Assembly (NCBI GenBank): GCA_047600805.1
Contig: JASGKG010000001.1
Location: 1,736,001 to 1,800,000 of the forward strand
Source: JADKHC01 sp047600805
GTDB taxonomy: Bacteria > Verrucomicrobiota > Verrucomicrobiia > Opitutales > Opitutaceae
Direction: 5' to 3'
DNA: 64,000 nucleotides
The position numbers and the translations under genes are program-made. Below, piece after piece: positions 19,891 to 30,556 of the stretch (the stretch's first letter is position 1; each line of letters opens with the position of its first letter). The notes below the pieces were generated by a model. It was not told where the DNA came from. It saw only the letters and a list, made by a program, of their open reading frames with translations, and made no database searches.

Positions 19891-20709
19891 TTAAAGGTGC
19901 TGTATCACCAGCTCACCGAATTTGTAGATCGTTTTGCAGTCCTTCGGCGTGGACAAAAACGCCGTGGGTTTGTCTTCGTCCGCGCCCGACAGCATGAACG
20001 ACAGTTGTGACGCGCCGCGCTCCAACGCTGCGTTCACGTGGGCCGTAACATCGACCGTGAAGCTCGCTGTTCCCTGCCCTGTCGGGCTCGTCGTGACGCC
20101 AGGCGCGATCGTGCCGCTGATGTAGGGTCCCTGGGGAATGGCGAAGATCCGAGATGCCGACGGAAACGGCGCCGCTGCGTTCATCGAGCCGAGATACGCC
20201 AGGTCCAGCGGTGCCACCGGCAACGTCGCCGCCGGCGCCAACACCAATAATGAACCACCCGCTCCCGTCATAGGCTGGCAGAGCGTATTCGGCGCCACAC
20301 CCGACGGCAGCACATAACAGGAGAACGTCATCGTCGCCTTGGTGACCAGGCCCTTCAGGTTCTGGTGCGAACTCAAATCGTAGCTGAAGCCCGCGCGGTA
20401 GAGATCCTGCCGGAATTTGTCGTCACTCCCGCGCGTATCGTAGAGAATCTCCCAACCAACAATCGCCTCCAGCCCCTCGCGCGGCGGCTGTGTGGTCGGC
20501 AGACTGCGCCACCAAGTTTCGATGTCAGGCCACGTTGGCGATAGCCAGTCGTTGACGTTTTCCGGGCGTATGCCCTTCCAGCCGATCTTCGCGAGGGTGA
20601 TAACTTTAGGTGTAACCTTGGTTTCGATGGGTGTCACCGGAGTTCTGCAACCAACCGGTACGAGGAGAAGCGTGGCAGCGAGTGCCAGCAGCGAGGCTGA
20701 GTATTTCAT
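19891..20709 (-). CDS. lipoprotein of unknown function
   Basis: 272 residues. A lipoprotein signal peptide is clear, with the lipobox LVPVGC placing the acylated cysteine at about residue 21. The mature part is beta-rich, with a central segment of small residues and a line (FTVDVTAHVNAALERGASQLSFMLSG) that resembles the DNRLRE-type carbohydrate-binding modules, where conserved VDVT and NAAL blocks occur. This is a resemblance only. It is monocistronic by its own terminator. Confidence 0.8.
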   Translation of the reverse strand: MKYSASLLALAATLLLVPVGCRTPVTPIETKVTPKVITLAKIGWKGIRPENVNDWLSPTWPDIETWWRSLPTTQPPREGLEAIVGWEILYDTRGSDDKFRQDLYRAGFSYDLSSHQNLKGLVTKATMTFSCYVLPSGVAPNTLCQPMTGAGGSLLVLAPAATLPVAPLDLAYLGSMNAAAPFPSASRIFAIPQGPYISGTIAPGVTTSPTGQGTASFTVDVTAHVNAALERGASQLSFMLSGADEDKPTAFLSTPKDCKTIYKFGELVIQHL

Positions 20710-20935
20710 GGTAGTGAGTGATGCGGGGGATATCGGAAAACAAAGCCTGCATCCGTTAGCTTTGTTTATAGCACGTATTCATCTTCCTACTCACTCTTCT
20801 TAGGTTTTTCCAGCTGGTTGTTACCAAATTTCGCGCAACCCCACCCAAAAAGCTTCTCTAACCTCTCGGTCGCCCTACGACGAAACCATCCTAGAACCAG
20901 GAGCGGAGGCCTTTTCATTCCTCCTGCCGCCGCAC

Positions 20936-21178
20936 CTACAACTGCAGATTTTTCACCTCGATCAGCCCATTGAGCATCAGCACGACCGACTGCACCATCG
21001 GGCACGGCGGACAGGAAAACCGCACGCGATCACGCACGTAAGCGATCTCGCCCACAGGCAATTTCTTCAACTCATCGTTGATCTCTTTCAACAACGCCTC
21101 GTCACGCATATCCTGCGGCCCTGCCGCCAATCGGCGCAGTGCTTCGCGAACGCGAGGAGTGAGTGAAGGACGATTCAT
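20936..21178 (-). CDS. small protein with CPPC motif, unknown function
   Basis: 80 residues from the ATG at 21178 (MNRPSLTPRVREALRRLAAG); a start at 21205 is possible. The protein is helical and charged at first, then has FSCPPCPMVQSVVLML, a CxxC pair that could bind a metal or act in redox chemistry. The family is not recognised. Codon pattern and charge distribution look natural, but length and isolation limit certainty. Confidence 0.55.
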   Translation of the reverse strand: MNRPSLTPRVREALRRLAAGPQDMRDEALLKEINDELKKLPVGEIAYVRDRVRFSCPPCPMVQSVVLMLNGLIEVKNLQL

Positions 21179-21449
21179 AACAACTAAGGTCGCGGAAATC
21201 TGCACAACTCGCGGCGAATTTCCAGCCCCATGCCGCGCGATTTGACGGTGGCTTGCCTTTCACGTCGGAAAACAGCGCACAGAGACACTCGCGCACTGAT
21301 GCGGCGCTGATCCTTCGCTGGAACCGCCAACGTGAGTTTATCCGAAAAATCTTCCGAGCCGCGATGAGTTTCGCCTGTCCCGCCGGTCTGGAAGGTTGAA
21401 GCGCGCACGGTGCGTGCTCTCGAAATAAAAACTGAGAACCTATAAAACC

Positions 21450-21671
21450 ATGCCCGTTATCTCGATCGAAGCTCCCGCCGGTCTCTCCGAGCCCAAGAAA
21501 CAGGAAATGATGCGCCGCCTCCACGCCGCCGTGGAGGAAGCCTACGGCCTCGGAAACACCCTCACGTTTCTCCGCGAATATCCCCGCCAAAACGTCGCCA
21601 TCGACGGCATCCAGCCTTCCGGAAAAACCGGCGACATGACCACATCCAAACGCAACCACGCCACAACCTAA
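21450..21671 (+). CDS. 4-oxalocrotonate tautomerase-like protein
   Basis: 73 residues. After removal of Met1 the N-terminal proline (PVISIEAPAGLS) matches the catalytic base of the tautomerase superfamily, and EPKKQEMMRRLHAAVEEAYG matches its helix. The later part (FLREYPRQNVAIDG) also fits. The substrate is unknown. It ends two bases before the SDR gene, so translation is probably coupled. Confidence 0.82.
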   Translation: MPVISIEAPAGLSEPKKQEMMRRLHAAVEEAYGLGNTLTFLREYPRQNVAIDGIQPSGKTGDMTTSKRNHATT

Positions 21672-21672
21672 C

Positions 21673-22494
21673 ATGCACAACCAGGCTCCACCCGCCATGC
21701 TGCTCAAAGACAAAACCGCCGTCATCTACGGCGCCGCCGGAGCCGTCGGCAGCGCGATCGCACGGGCCTTCGCCCGCGAGGGCGCGCAGGTGCACCTCAC
21801 GGCACGCGGCAATTCGTTTAAACGATTGCACGACATGGCCGATAATTTCGCCACCGCCAACAGCTCAGTCGAAATCGCCGAGGTCGACGCGCTCGACGAG
21901 AAAGCGGTCGAGTCACACGCCGACGCCGTCGTGAAGAGCGCCGGCAAAATCGACATTTCGTTCAACGCGATCGGAATTCCTCAACCCGGCATCCAGGGCA
22001 GACCGATTCCCGAACTGCCCGTGGAAAATTTTCTTCTGCCGATCACGACTTACCTGCGGTCGCATTTTCTCACCGCGCGCGCCGCCGTCCGTCGCATGGC
22101 ACCGCAAAAGTCCGGCGTCATCCTCCTGCACACACCCGAACCAGCACGCGCTGGCGCCCCGCTCATCGGCGGCATGGGTCCAATGTGGGCCGCGCTGGAA
22201 GCGCTCACTCGCAATCTTTCCGCCGAACTCGGCGCGCAGGGAATTCGCGCGGTCTGCCTGCGGAGCACTGGTCTTCCCGAAACTCCCACCATCGCCACGG
22301 TTTTCGGACTCCATGCCCAGGCCATAGGCATCCCTCGCGAGCAATTTCAAGCGATGATGGAGAGCATGAGTTTCCATCGCCGGAGCACGACGTTGCAGGA
22401 GCTTTCCGATGCTGCCGTGTTCGCCGCTTCTGATCGCGGTGGCGGTTTGTTCGGCACTGTGCTAAATCTTACGGCCGGCAAATCCGCCGATTGA
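21673..22494 (+). CDS. atypical short-chain dehydrogenase/reductase lacking YxxxK
   Basis: 273 residues; an internal ATG at 21697 is an alternative start. The nucleotide-binding motif is intact (VIYGAAGAVGSAIARAF), as is a family asparagine segment (ISFNAIG). The catalytic YxxxK is absent: aligning on AALEALTRNLSAEL puts Met168 and Trp172 where Tyr and Lys should be, and the catalytic serine region reads HTPEPARAG. It may be a non-reductase or use other residues. It forms a tight unit with the upstream tautomerase and, 18 bases downstream, an ECF sigma factor. Confidence 0.88.
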   Translation: MHNQAPPAMLLKDKTAVIYGAAGAVGSAIARAFAREGAQVHLTARGNSFKRLHDMADNFATANSSVEIAEVDALDEKAVESHADAVVKSAGKIDISFNAIGIPQPGIQGRPIPELPVENFLLPITTYLRSHFLTARAAVRRMAPQKSGVILLHTPEPARAGAPLIGGMGPMWAALEALTRNLSAELGAQGIRAVCLRSTGLPETPTIATVFGLHAQAIGIPREQFQAMMESMSFHRRSTTLQELSDAAVFAASDRGGGLFGTVLNLTAGKSAD

Positions 22495-22512
22495 GCCTCC
22501 GCCAAAAATTTC

Positions 22513-23514
22513 ATGCGACCGCAAAGCGAAGCCGAGTTCAGCCGCGCCCTGGAGACTCACCGGGCGGAGATTCGCCTGCACTGCTACCGCCTGATGGGCT
22601 CGCTCCACGACGCCGAGGACATGACGCAGGAAACTCTGTTGCGCGCGTGGCGAAATCGCTCTCGCTTTGCAGGCCGTTCGTCGATCCGTCACTGGCTGTA
22701 TCGCATCGCGACAAACGGATGCCTCAATCTTTTGGCCAAACGAAAAAATCGCCACCGCCTGCTTCCTGATGCGGTTGGCCCGGCGACGAGAAAAATGCCC
22801 GCGGGCGAACCCGCCGAGGAAATCCCGTGGCTTGAGCCGCACCCCGACTTCCTCCTCGAGACCGCGCCCGATGCCGCGCCGCCGCCCAACGCGCGTTACG
22901 AACAACGCGAATCGATTCGTCTGGCCTTCGTCGCCGCCATCCAACGGCTAGGTTCAAAACAACGCGCCGTGCTTTTGCTGCGCGATGTCCTGGGATGGTC
23001 CGCGAGCGAGACCGCTCAATGCCTGGGCCTTTCGATCGCCTCCGCCAACAGCGCGCTTCAACGCGCACGAACCGCGATGGCCGCGCACCACGAGCACGGC
23101 GGACCAAAGTCGTCGCCCGCGATCGAGCGAGCCGAACAGGCCGTTGTCGACCGTTACGTGCGCGCCTGGGAGTCTGCCGATTTCGACGGGGTCGTCAATT
23201 TGCTGCGCGAAGATGCGCGGCTCGTCATGCCGCCGTGGCGGCAATGGTACCGAGGACGTCCGGCTATCCGGTCGTTTTTCGGCTGGGCGTTCGATTGGGC
23301 CTGGCGCACGCCGCGCCGCCGAACCTTTCACCTGGTGCAAACAAGCGCGAACGGCCAGGCCGCTCTCGCCACCTACGTCCGCGCGCGTGGCGAATCCAAA
23401 TTTCACGCCCACGCGTTGCAACTTTTGACTATTCGCGACGGCAGCATCGCCGCGCTCACGCTGTTCGTCGGCCCGCGATTCTTCGCGGTTTTCAACTTGC
23501 CGCGAGATCTTTGA
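22513..23514 (+). CDS. ECF-type sigma factor with C-terminal SnoaL-like domain
   Basis: 333 residues. Sigma region 2 is at about 10-75 (YRLMGSLHDAEDMTQETLLRAWR, WLYRIATNGCLN) and region 4 at about 140-195 (LGSKQRAVLLLRDVLGWSASE, SANSALQRARTAM). After a linker, a SnoaL/NTF2-like domain occupies ~210-325 (AVVDRYVRAWESADFDGVVN, MPPWRQWYRG). This layout is typical of the SigJ/ECF41- and ECF56-like groups, where the extra domain tunes activity and no classical anti-sigma is needed. It follows the tautomerase-SDR pair, which may be targets or co-regulated genes. Confidence 0.9.
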   Translation: MRPQSEAEFSRALETHRAEIRLHCYRLMGSLHDAEDMTQETLLRAWRNRSRFAGRSSIRHWLYRIATNGCLNLLAKRKNRHRLLPDAVGPATRKMPAGEPAEEIPWLEPHPDFLLETAPDAAPPPNARYEQRESIRLAFVAAIQRLGSKQRAVLLLRDVLGWSASETAQCLGLSIASANSALQRARTAMAAHHEHGGPKSSPAIERAEQAVVDRYVRAWESADFDGVVNLLREDARLVMPPWRQWYRGRPAIRSFFGWAFDWAWRTPRRRTFHLVQTSANGQAALATYVRARGESKFHAHALQLLTIRDGSIAALTLFVGPRFFAVFNLPRDL

Positions 23515-23737
23515 AGGTCGTTCCGATCTTCGCTTGAGGAGCTCTCCAGCGCCGGGGCCGTAAAGGCATAACACAAAGACCGCGAAATCGATTTCAGTTC
23601 ACCCTCACAACGAGCGAGACCGCGAAAAAGTGGCGGTCAAAACATGCAACTCCCCGGCGTTCACCCATGAATCATTTGCTCGCCAATAACCTAGCCCACC
23701 GGTTGACGTTTTTGCCGCGCTGGCCATACGTGCGGCC

Positions 23738-24274
23738 ATGCCTTTGCTAACCATCGTCCCGCCCATGCCTGGCGCCGAGCGCCGCTTCAAGCCCTTCGTC
23801 GATTTCGTGCACAGTGTCCGCTGGGAAACCGAATTTGTGCGGCTCGATTGGATCGGCGACCAGCCGAACTTCGACTCGACCGCGCTCTTCGCCCAAGTCG
23901 ACCTCCAGACCGCGGGCAAGGTCGTGATGGGCTTCTCCCTCGGCGCACTGTACGCCCATCTCGGCGCGCTGCGCGCCAGCCACCTCATCCTGGGATCCAT
24001 TTCGCCGTTTTTCCTCGAGGACGACGACGAGCCGCAACGCTGGATGATTTCCTACCGCGCCGGCAACGCCCACACGCCCGCGGATATCCTCGTGGGTGCC
24101 AAAGAGGATGCGCAGATGCACCGCCGCGCCACAGCCATCCGCGACTTTTATCTCCGCCATACCTATACCGACGTCTCCGGCGCCGAGCACGAGCTCTGGC
24201 ACCCCAATTATCTGAAGGCCATCGCCTCCGCCCTGGACCGCATCAAAACCCGTTCAGCCGTACCAGCTGCCTGA
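23738..24274 (+). CDS. small alpha/beta-hydrolase-like protein
   Basis: 178 residues. The segment VVMGFSLGALYAHLGAL carries the nucleophile elbow G-x-S-x-G of alpha/beta hydrolases, and a late histidine in ELWHPNYL could complete the triad. The protein is short for the fold and lacks the first strands. A candidate promoter TTGACG (23703-23708), 17-base spacer, ATACGT (23726-23731) lies directly upstream and would give an almost leaderless mRNA. Function unknown. Confidence 0.72.
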   Translation: MPLLTIVPPMPGAERRFKPFVDFVHSVRWETEFVRLDWIGDQPNFDSTALFAQVDLQTAGKVVMGFSLGALYAHLGALRASHLILGSISPFFLEDDDEPQRWMISYRAGNAHTPADILVGAKEDAQMHRRATAIRDFYLRHTYTDVSGAEHELWHPNYLKAIASALDRIKTRSAVPAA

Positions 24275-24290
24275 GACTATCCCCGTCCCA

Positions 24291-24376
24291 GGTAGGTCCG
24301 GCCGCCCCTTCAACGTCGCGTACCTGCGACAACGCTCCACGGTTTCACCACGCTCAACCGGACAGCCAGGGCCCGC
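24291..24376. repeat. dispersed repeat family 1, copy A (truncated)
   Basis: Begins GGTAGGTCCGG and contains the family core CTGCGACAACGCTC and CACGCTCAACCGGAC; the right end is shortened to GCCAGGGCCCGCC. Compare copies at 25815, 27695, 33451 and 33576. Confidence 0.7.
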
Positions 24377-24377
24377 C

Positions 24378-25649
24378 TTAGCCGAGCCGCTTCAGTTCTG
24401 CAGCCGCGAGAATATATACTACGTCACTGAAGCACTCCGTCATCAGGCACTGTTTGAAGCTCTCACGCGCCTGATCCTTCTCCCCGGCGATGAGGTGCAA
24501 CATGCCGGAATAGTAGTAAACATCGCACTTTTTCGCTGCGATCTTGTGTGGTTCGTTCTTGTTCGCTTCGGCGAGCATCGCGTCTCTCGAAACACTTCCC
24601 AGTAACAAACCAGCGATTTGTTTTTCCCACGCATCCTCGCTCTTTTTGAGGACGGTATCGAGTTCCTCGACGCCTTGTCCTTTTTTCTGCAACCGAAGGA
24701 TCAGCACCAAATAGAATCGCGGGTACCCATTGTTGGGCTCGATTTTTAAAGCCTCCTCGAAATCCGCCATAGCTTGATCATACTTGCCGACGGCCAAACG
24801 CGCGGCTCCGCGATTGGTGAATCGCAGGCCGGACGATTTGATTTCAATCGCTTTAGTAAACTGCTCGACCGCTTTATCGAACTGCCCAGAAACCATCAAA
24901 GCGATCCCGAGATTGTTAAAAGCCAACCCCAACTTCGGATTGCGCTTCAGCGCCTCCTCAAAGGCACGGATTGCTTCCCTACTGTTGCCCAATTCCAACT
25001 CCAGATTCCCTAGATTGCACCACGTTTGGCCATCCTCGGGCTTCAACTCCCGCGCCTTCATAAAGTCCCTTCTGGACGCATCGTATTGTTTCAACTCCAG
25101 TTCCACGAGGCCACGGCTCCAGTAAAGAACGTACACACTTTTGCTATCGGGATCCGCCTCGATGGCTTGGGTGTAATAGCGACTCGCCTCGGAATACTTT
25201 TCGAGTTCCTTGGCGATATTTCCCAGTTCTCTATAGGCAAGTGGGTCCTTGTCGTCGATTTCAACTGCGCGAAGGCAGTCGGCGCGCGCTCCCTCAAAGT
25301 CCTGGGCCTTCCGACGAGCTATGCCACGATGCGTGTAATAGAACGGATCTCGGGGCCGAAGGGCTATTGCCTTGGTGTAATCGTCGATCGCACCCTTAAA
25401 ATCGTGCAACTCCAGTTTAGCCTGCGCTCTGTAAGAATACCCTCGCGTATGGCCGGGATTGAGACGGACGGCTTTGTCATAGCACTTCAAGGCCAGTTCA
25501 TGCTTTCCCGCCTTCTCATAGACATCTCCTTTTTCCAACCATTCGTCTGACCTAGAGGGATCCTCCAAGAGGCTAGAGCATGCCGTATAGATACACACGA
25601 TGACCGACACCAAGACGATTGACCCAACGCGCAAATAATTCCTCTGCAT
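24378..25649 (-). CDS. TPR-repeat lipoprotein
   Basis: 423 residues. A lipoprotein signal (SVIVCIYTACSS) places the acylated cysteine at about 24. About eight TPR units follow (for example EWLEKGDVYEKAGKHELALK and AFNNLGIALMVSGQFDKAVE), then a non-TPR C-terminal segment (CDVYYYSGMLHLIAGEKDQARE). That C-terminal segment recurs in the TPR protein at 55015, so the two are paralogues. Probably a periplasmic or outer-membrane scaffold. It lies between repeat copies A and B and was not seen to be part of an operon. Confidence 0.88.
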   Translation of the reverse strand: MQRNYLRVGSIVLVSVIVCIYTACSSLLEDPSRSDEWLEKGDVYEKAGKHELALKCYDKAVRLNPGHTRGYSYRAQAKLELHDFKGAIDDYTKAIALRPRDPFYYTHRGIARRKAQDFEGARADCLRAVEIDDKDPLAYRELGNIAKELEKYSEASRYYTQAIEADPDSKSVYVLYWSRGLVELELKQYDASRRDFMKARELKPEDGQTWCNLGNLELELGNSREAIRAFEEALKRNPKLGLAFNNLGIALMVSGQFDKAVEQFTKAIEIKSSGLRFTNRGAARLAVGKYDQAMADFEEALKIEPNNGYPRFYLVLILRLQKKGQGVEELDTVLKKSEDAWEKQIAGLLLGSVSRDAMLAEANKNEPHKIAAKKCDVYYYSGMLHLIAGEKDQARESFKQCLMTECFSDVVYILAAAELKRLG

Positions 25650-25781
25650 TAGATCAGGGAGTGAGGTAATGAGGCGTTTTTGGCGAGCTTATCGTGAAGC
25701 CCTCCTCCATAGCCCACCGCTTTTCAGAAACAAAAAGAGGCTGTCGCGAAACGTCGCTTCCTAACCACGGCCACCATGATC

Positions 25782-25920
25782 GCATCCGCGCCACCTTCAA
25801 GACGAGCTGACTCAGGTAGGGCCGGACCGCCGGGGCGACCGTCAACGTCACATACCTGCGACAACGCTCAACCGTTTCATCTCATCCCAAGCGGACGGCC
25901 AAGGCTGGCCGTCCCTACCC
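25782..25920. repeat. dispersed repeat family 1, copy B
   Basis: The ~106-base core 25815-25920 starts GGTAGGGCCGGAC and ends GGCTGGCCGTCCCTACC, so its ends are imperfect inverted repeats. A further 33 bases upstream (starting GCATCCGCGCCACC at 25782) are shared with copy C. Confidence 0.8.
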
Positions 25921-25922
25921 GC

Positions 25923-27551
25923 CTAATCAGGCAAGACCTCCAATTCGCCGAGCTTCACAACGTAATCGTAAACATTCGTGTTAACGAAGCGCTCGATTTC
26001 TCGAAGAGCAGCCGCTCTTGCGAGGGGGAGCTTGTTGCGAAAATCCAGCGGCTGCTCGAGAAACTCCGCGGGTGCGCCCGCCTTCTGAGCTTCTTTCACC
26101 AGACCGAAAAGTTCCGGTTGAGTACTGCCCGCTGATTTACTCTGTCCCGTTCTGGTCGCTAGGGCCAATATAGCTCGTTGGATACCCGAGCCGTTGCTCC
26201 GTTTGCCGGTATTTTCCGGTTTGCTCTCAGGTGCATCCCAGTCGCGCAATCTGGGATCGATCACGATCGCTCCGACGAAGCGCTCAGGATAAATCTGCAG
26301 CGCGCGTAATGCGTAATACCCCGCTGTTTGTTCTCCAAAGAGAATGATGCGCCGTTTGCTCACGGGATGCAGGTCGCCGAGGCTGTCCACCACGCGCACC
26401 AGCTGGTCGATCATTTGCCGTTCACGCACTCGCTCCGGCTCGTCAGCCTTTTTTTCTGGGACAACGCTCTCGAAACGGACGCTCGCAAGCCCCATTTGTG
26501 CAAACGCGAACGCCTCGCGCGAAAAGGAGTGGCTCACATTCTGTTTCAATTTTTCCGGCATCAACACGACAACCGGCACATGTTTAACTTTTGCCTTCCG
26601 AGGCATGCAAAGCTCTCCGGCAATCGTCCGCCCTTCCTTCGTGGTAAATTCAAATTGGGTCGTAACGGGTGCTGTTGCGGGATCGTAGTCTTTGAAACGC
26701 CGAACCATGTCAAAGGCCTTCCGCTGGTTGCGGTCGATGACGTAGAAAGAACCTGGATCGGACATGCCTTCGATCAGTCCGAGGTGTCGATTTCCATCGA
26801 CATCGTTTTCGATCAGCGAAAGACGTTTGTCCGGGAGCACCTCGCGAATTTCCTCCATCACACGTTTCCAATCCTTTTTGGCAGCGTTCTCTGACAGGCG
26901 GGTTTGCTCGGTTTCTTTCAACGCTGCCGCCTCCTTTATCTTGGTGAATGCTCCAGTCACTGTATTCAGCCGCAAAAATGAAAGACGAGTCTTCAGGATA
27001 ACGCAGTCGGCTGCGGTGCTCCGACCAAGAAAGCTGTAGCCGTTTCGGGTGGCGCCGGTGCGCTCACTGGCGAGAACGCGCGCGTTTTCCCCGTTGAAAT
27101 CGAAGCTCATTAAAACGGACCCAGCGGTGCTGGTCTCTGTCAGGATAACAACGCGCTTGGAGGAAACCCAGCTCAGCCAGCTCACGTTGAGAGGCCGGTC
27201 TTCATTTTGCCAAGGCGGGCTGTTGAAGGTATTCCTCGCCATCGCCTTCAACGAATTCACCGCGACTTTGGTGAGAAGTTTGTCCGGATGATCGACCTCC
27301 ATGACCGCGATATGGAGTAGCTCTTTTTCGATAACAGAAAAGGCCAGCAATTTCCCGTCCGGAGACAGCGACGCCTTCTGGCTTACAAACGGACCGAAGA
27401 GCGCATTGAACCGCACCGTGTCGACAGAGGCAAAGGTTGCGCCGCTTTCCTTCGGCGCCGTCGCGAGTGGCGCGGAATCAGCAGCGGTTAAGCCCAAGGC
27501 GATCGCCAGAAACGCGATCAAAAAGCGGACAACAGAGTCGCATCTTCTCAT
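25923..27551 (-). CDS. S9 (prolyl oligopeptidase)-like protein lacking the catalytic serine
   Basis: 542 residues from the ATG at 27551; a GTG at 27584 is in frame, but the ATG directly opens a signal peptide (RRCDSVVRFLIAFLAIALG). Residues ~40-260 look like a beta-propeller (SPDGKLLAFSVIEKE, NVSWLSWVSSKRVVIL). The C-terminal alpha/beta-hydrolase domain begins near ELCMPRKAKVKHVPVVVLMP. The nucleophile elbow, normally GxSxGG, reads FGEQTAGYYAL at about residue 406, so glutamine replaces serine. It is probably a secreted, non-proteolytic S9 homologue. Its stop lies 2 bases from repeat copy B. Confidence 0.83.
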   Translation of the reverse strand: MRRCDSVVRFLIAFLAIALGLTAADSAPLATAPKESGATFASVDTVRFNALFGPFVSQKASLSPDGKLLAFSVIEKELLHIAVMEVDHPDKLLTKVAVNSLKAMARNTFNSPPWQNEDRPLNVSWLSWVSSKRVVILTETSTAGSVLMSFDFNGENARVLASERTGATRNGYSFLGRSTAADCVILKTRLSFLRLNTVTGAFTKIKEAAALKETEQTRLSENAAKKDWKRVMEEIREVLPDKRLSLIENDVDGNRHLGLIEGMSDPGSFYVIDRNQRKAFDMVRRFKDYDPATAPVTTQFEFTTKEGRTIAGELCMPRKAKVKHVPVVVLMPEKLKQNVSHSFSREAFAFAQMGLASVRFESVVPEKKADEPERVRERQMIDQLVRVVDSLGDLHPVSKRRIILFGEQTAGYYALRALQIYPERFVGAIVIDPRLRDWDAPESKPENTGKRSNGSGIQRAILALATRTGQSKSAGSTQPELFGLVKEAQKAGAPAEFLEQPLDFRNKLPLARAAALREIERFVNTNVYDYVVKLGELEVLPD

Positions 27552-27976
27552 GTGGCTTTTATTGAAAAACGTACCAGCAGTCACCGAACTGCAATACTAG
27601 CTGATGTTCATTCCGAGAGGAAGAACGAGTTGGGGACCATGACCCTGCCATCCTCGCCCGGCATCCGCGCCACCTTCAAGACGAGCTGACTCAGGTTGGG
27701 GCGGACTGCCGCCGACCGTAACCGTCGCCCGCGTTTGGCTCACGCCCAACCGGACGGCCAACACGGCGGTCCGTCCCTACCCATCAAACAGCAACACGCG
27801 GTCTGCGTCCTTGTCCTAATTACCTAACCCTTGGCCACGCCACTGCAGCCAAGAATCAATATCCGACGCCTTGAGGCGGACTTCGTAGGCTAAAGCTGTC
27901 CACCTGCCACCTGCGCGTTTGCTGGCGCCGCCTAACTTGACGTTGCGCGCGGACAACGCGGCTTCACAGTGTAGGC
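27552..27976. other. gene-free interval holding repeat copy C
   Basis: Separates the divergent S9-like and ABC-F genes. Apart from repeat copy C and its shared upstream block, nothing coding is seen. TTGACG at 27937-27942 could be a -35 box for the ABC-F gene, but no matching -10 is convincing. Confidence 0.5.
27662..27783. repeat. dispersed repeat family 1, copy C (internally deleted)
   Basis: Shares the upstream block GCATCCGCGCCACCTTCAAG with copy B, then GGTTGGGGCGGACTGCC at 27695, and ends CGGACGGCCAACACGGCGG followed by TCCGTCCCTACC. The middle is shorter than in copies B, D and E. Confidence 0.72.
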
Positions 27977-29497
<1,521 letters not shown>

Positions 29498-29532
29498 CGA
29501 AGCACGCAGTGCGCAGAGGGTGAACCGCGGGT

Positions 29533-29571
29533 GATCAAAGGTGGAGCGGGCACTCCGTGCACGCTGGTTCG
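29533..29571 (+). repeat. dispersed repeat family 2, copy 1
   Basis: About 39 bases starting GATCAAAGGTGGAGCGGGCA and ending CACGCTGGTTCG. A nearly identical copy lies in reverse orientation at 32721-32760, and a diverged one at 31702-31741. Confidence 0.8.
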
Positions 29572-29659
29572 AATCCAAGTGGAGCGGTTCACTTTCCCCG
29601 TCGCGTGGCGCAGGCTATACGCGATCCATGCATGCTGGTTCGGCACGTTCTCGCGACCT

Positions 29660-30556
29660 TTACTCAGGCATTATTTCCTTTTCCACCGCCCCCTGGCGAA
29701 TCACCTTTATTGAGACTTTCTTTTGGAGGTCTTCTTTCTGCACGATCCAAGTAATTTCTATGGACCCCGTACGGTGCCGTGCTGGTTTCAACAAATCAAC
29801 GGGATACAAAATTAACGCCTTCTGATTCGCGTGGGAAGACAGCACCGAAAAACCTTCTGGAAGAGTAAGAGGCATCACGCAGTCCCGCAGGACAGTTTCT
29901 TCTTCTAAAGCCAAGAGCTGTTCGCTCCCGCTCTCGACGACTTCCTTGAGTCTCATCGATCCAGAAATATTTTCAGGCTGGCAAACAATCTTGAGCTTGG
30001 AAGAGTGCGTGGCCGCCTCTTCCGCGTTAATCGGCCAAGAATCCCCCAAGCGTTTAAGCTCTTTGGCTCCATAAATTAGATCGTCTTTGCCTGGATCGAC
30101 ACCTTCCGCGAGACCCGCGATCCGTAATATACTGGCTGTGTTGATATCCACGAGCGTGTCTCCAACAAAAAAATCCGTTCTATCCGCGATTTTTTTCTCA
30201 ACCACGACGGTCCGGGGAGGAAACAAATCCTTCGTCTCTTCTCCTGTCGTTTTGGTCGCTTTGACGATCGCCAGTTGGACAAGCGGACCTTCAGCCGTTA
30301 AATCGTCGGTCAGTACCGTCCTCACCACATCGACGACGTAAGTAAACGATAGAGTCTTACGTGGCGATATCGCTTCTTCCGAGATCGGTTTTATGAACTC
30401 CTCAAAATTTCCCGTTACCCTCACGTGGAGCGAAGTCCCCTTCGGCTGCGGACGTTCGAGTTTTATCGCATAAGCGACCGGCTCGGTCTTCTTGTCGCGC
30501 CCGCAACCAACAAGCACCACCGCGATAAAGACCCATACAAATAATCTCATTCGCAT
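29660..30556 (-). CDS. lipoprotein of unknown function
   Basis: 298 residues. The signal peptide ends in the lipobox VLVGC, with Cys at about residue 18. The mature protein is beta-rich with no recognised catalytic motif. It opens with GTSLHVRVTGNFEEF and has a middle segment about stored constants and thresholds typical of DUF-type lipoproteins (DRTDFFVGDTLVDIN). The second methionine (30550) is an equally possible start. No operon partner: long gene-free stretches flank it on the upstream side. Confidence 0.78.
   Translation of the reverse strand: MRMRLFVWVFIAVVLVGCGRDKKTEPVAYAIKLERPQPKGTSLHVRVTGNFEEFIKPISEEAISPRKTLSFTYVVDVVRTVLTDDLTAEGPLVQLAIVKATKTTGEETKDLFPPRTVVVEKKIADRTDFFVGDTLVDINTASILRIAGLAEGVDPGKDDLIYGAKELKRLGDSWPINAEEAATHSSKLKIVCQPENISGSMRLKEVVESGSEQLLALEEETVLRDCVMPLTLPEGFSVLSSHANQKALILYPVDLLKPARHRTGSIEITWIVQKEDLQKKVSIKVIRQGAVEKEIMPE

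Noticed and set aside
20787..21005. 72-codon reverse frame
   Set aside because: Overlaps the CPPC small protein in another frame and has lower-complexity composition.
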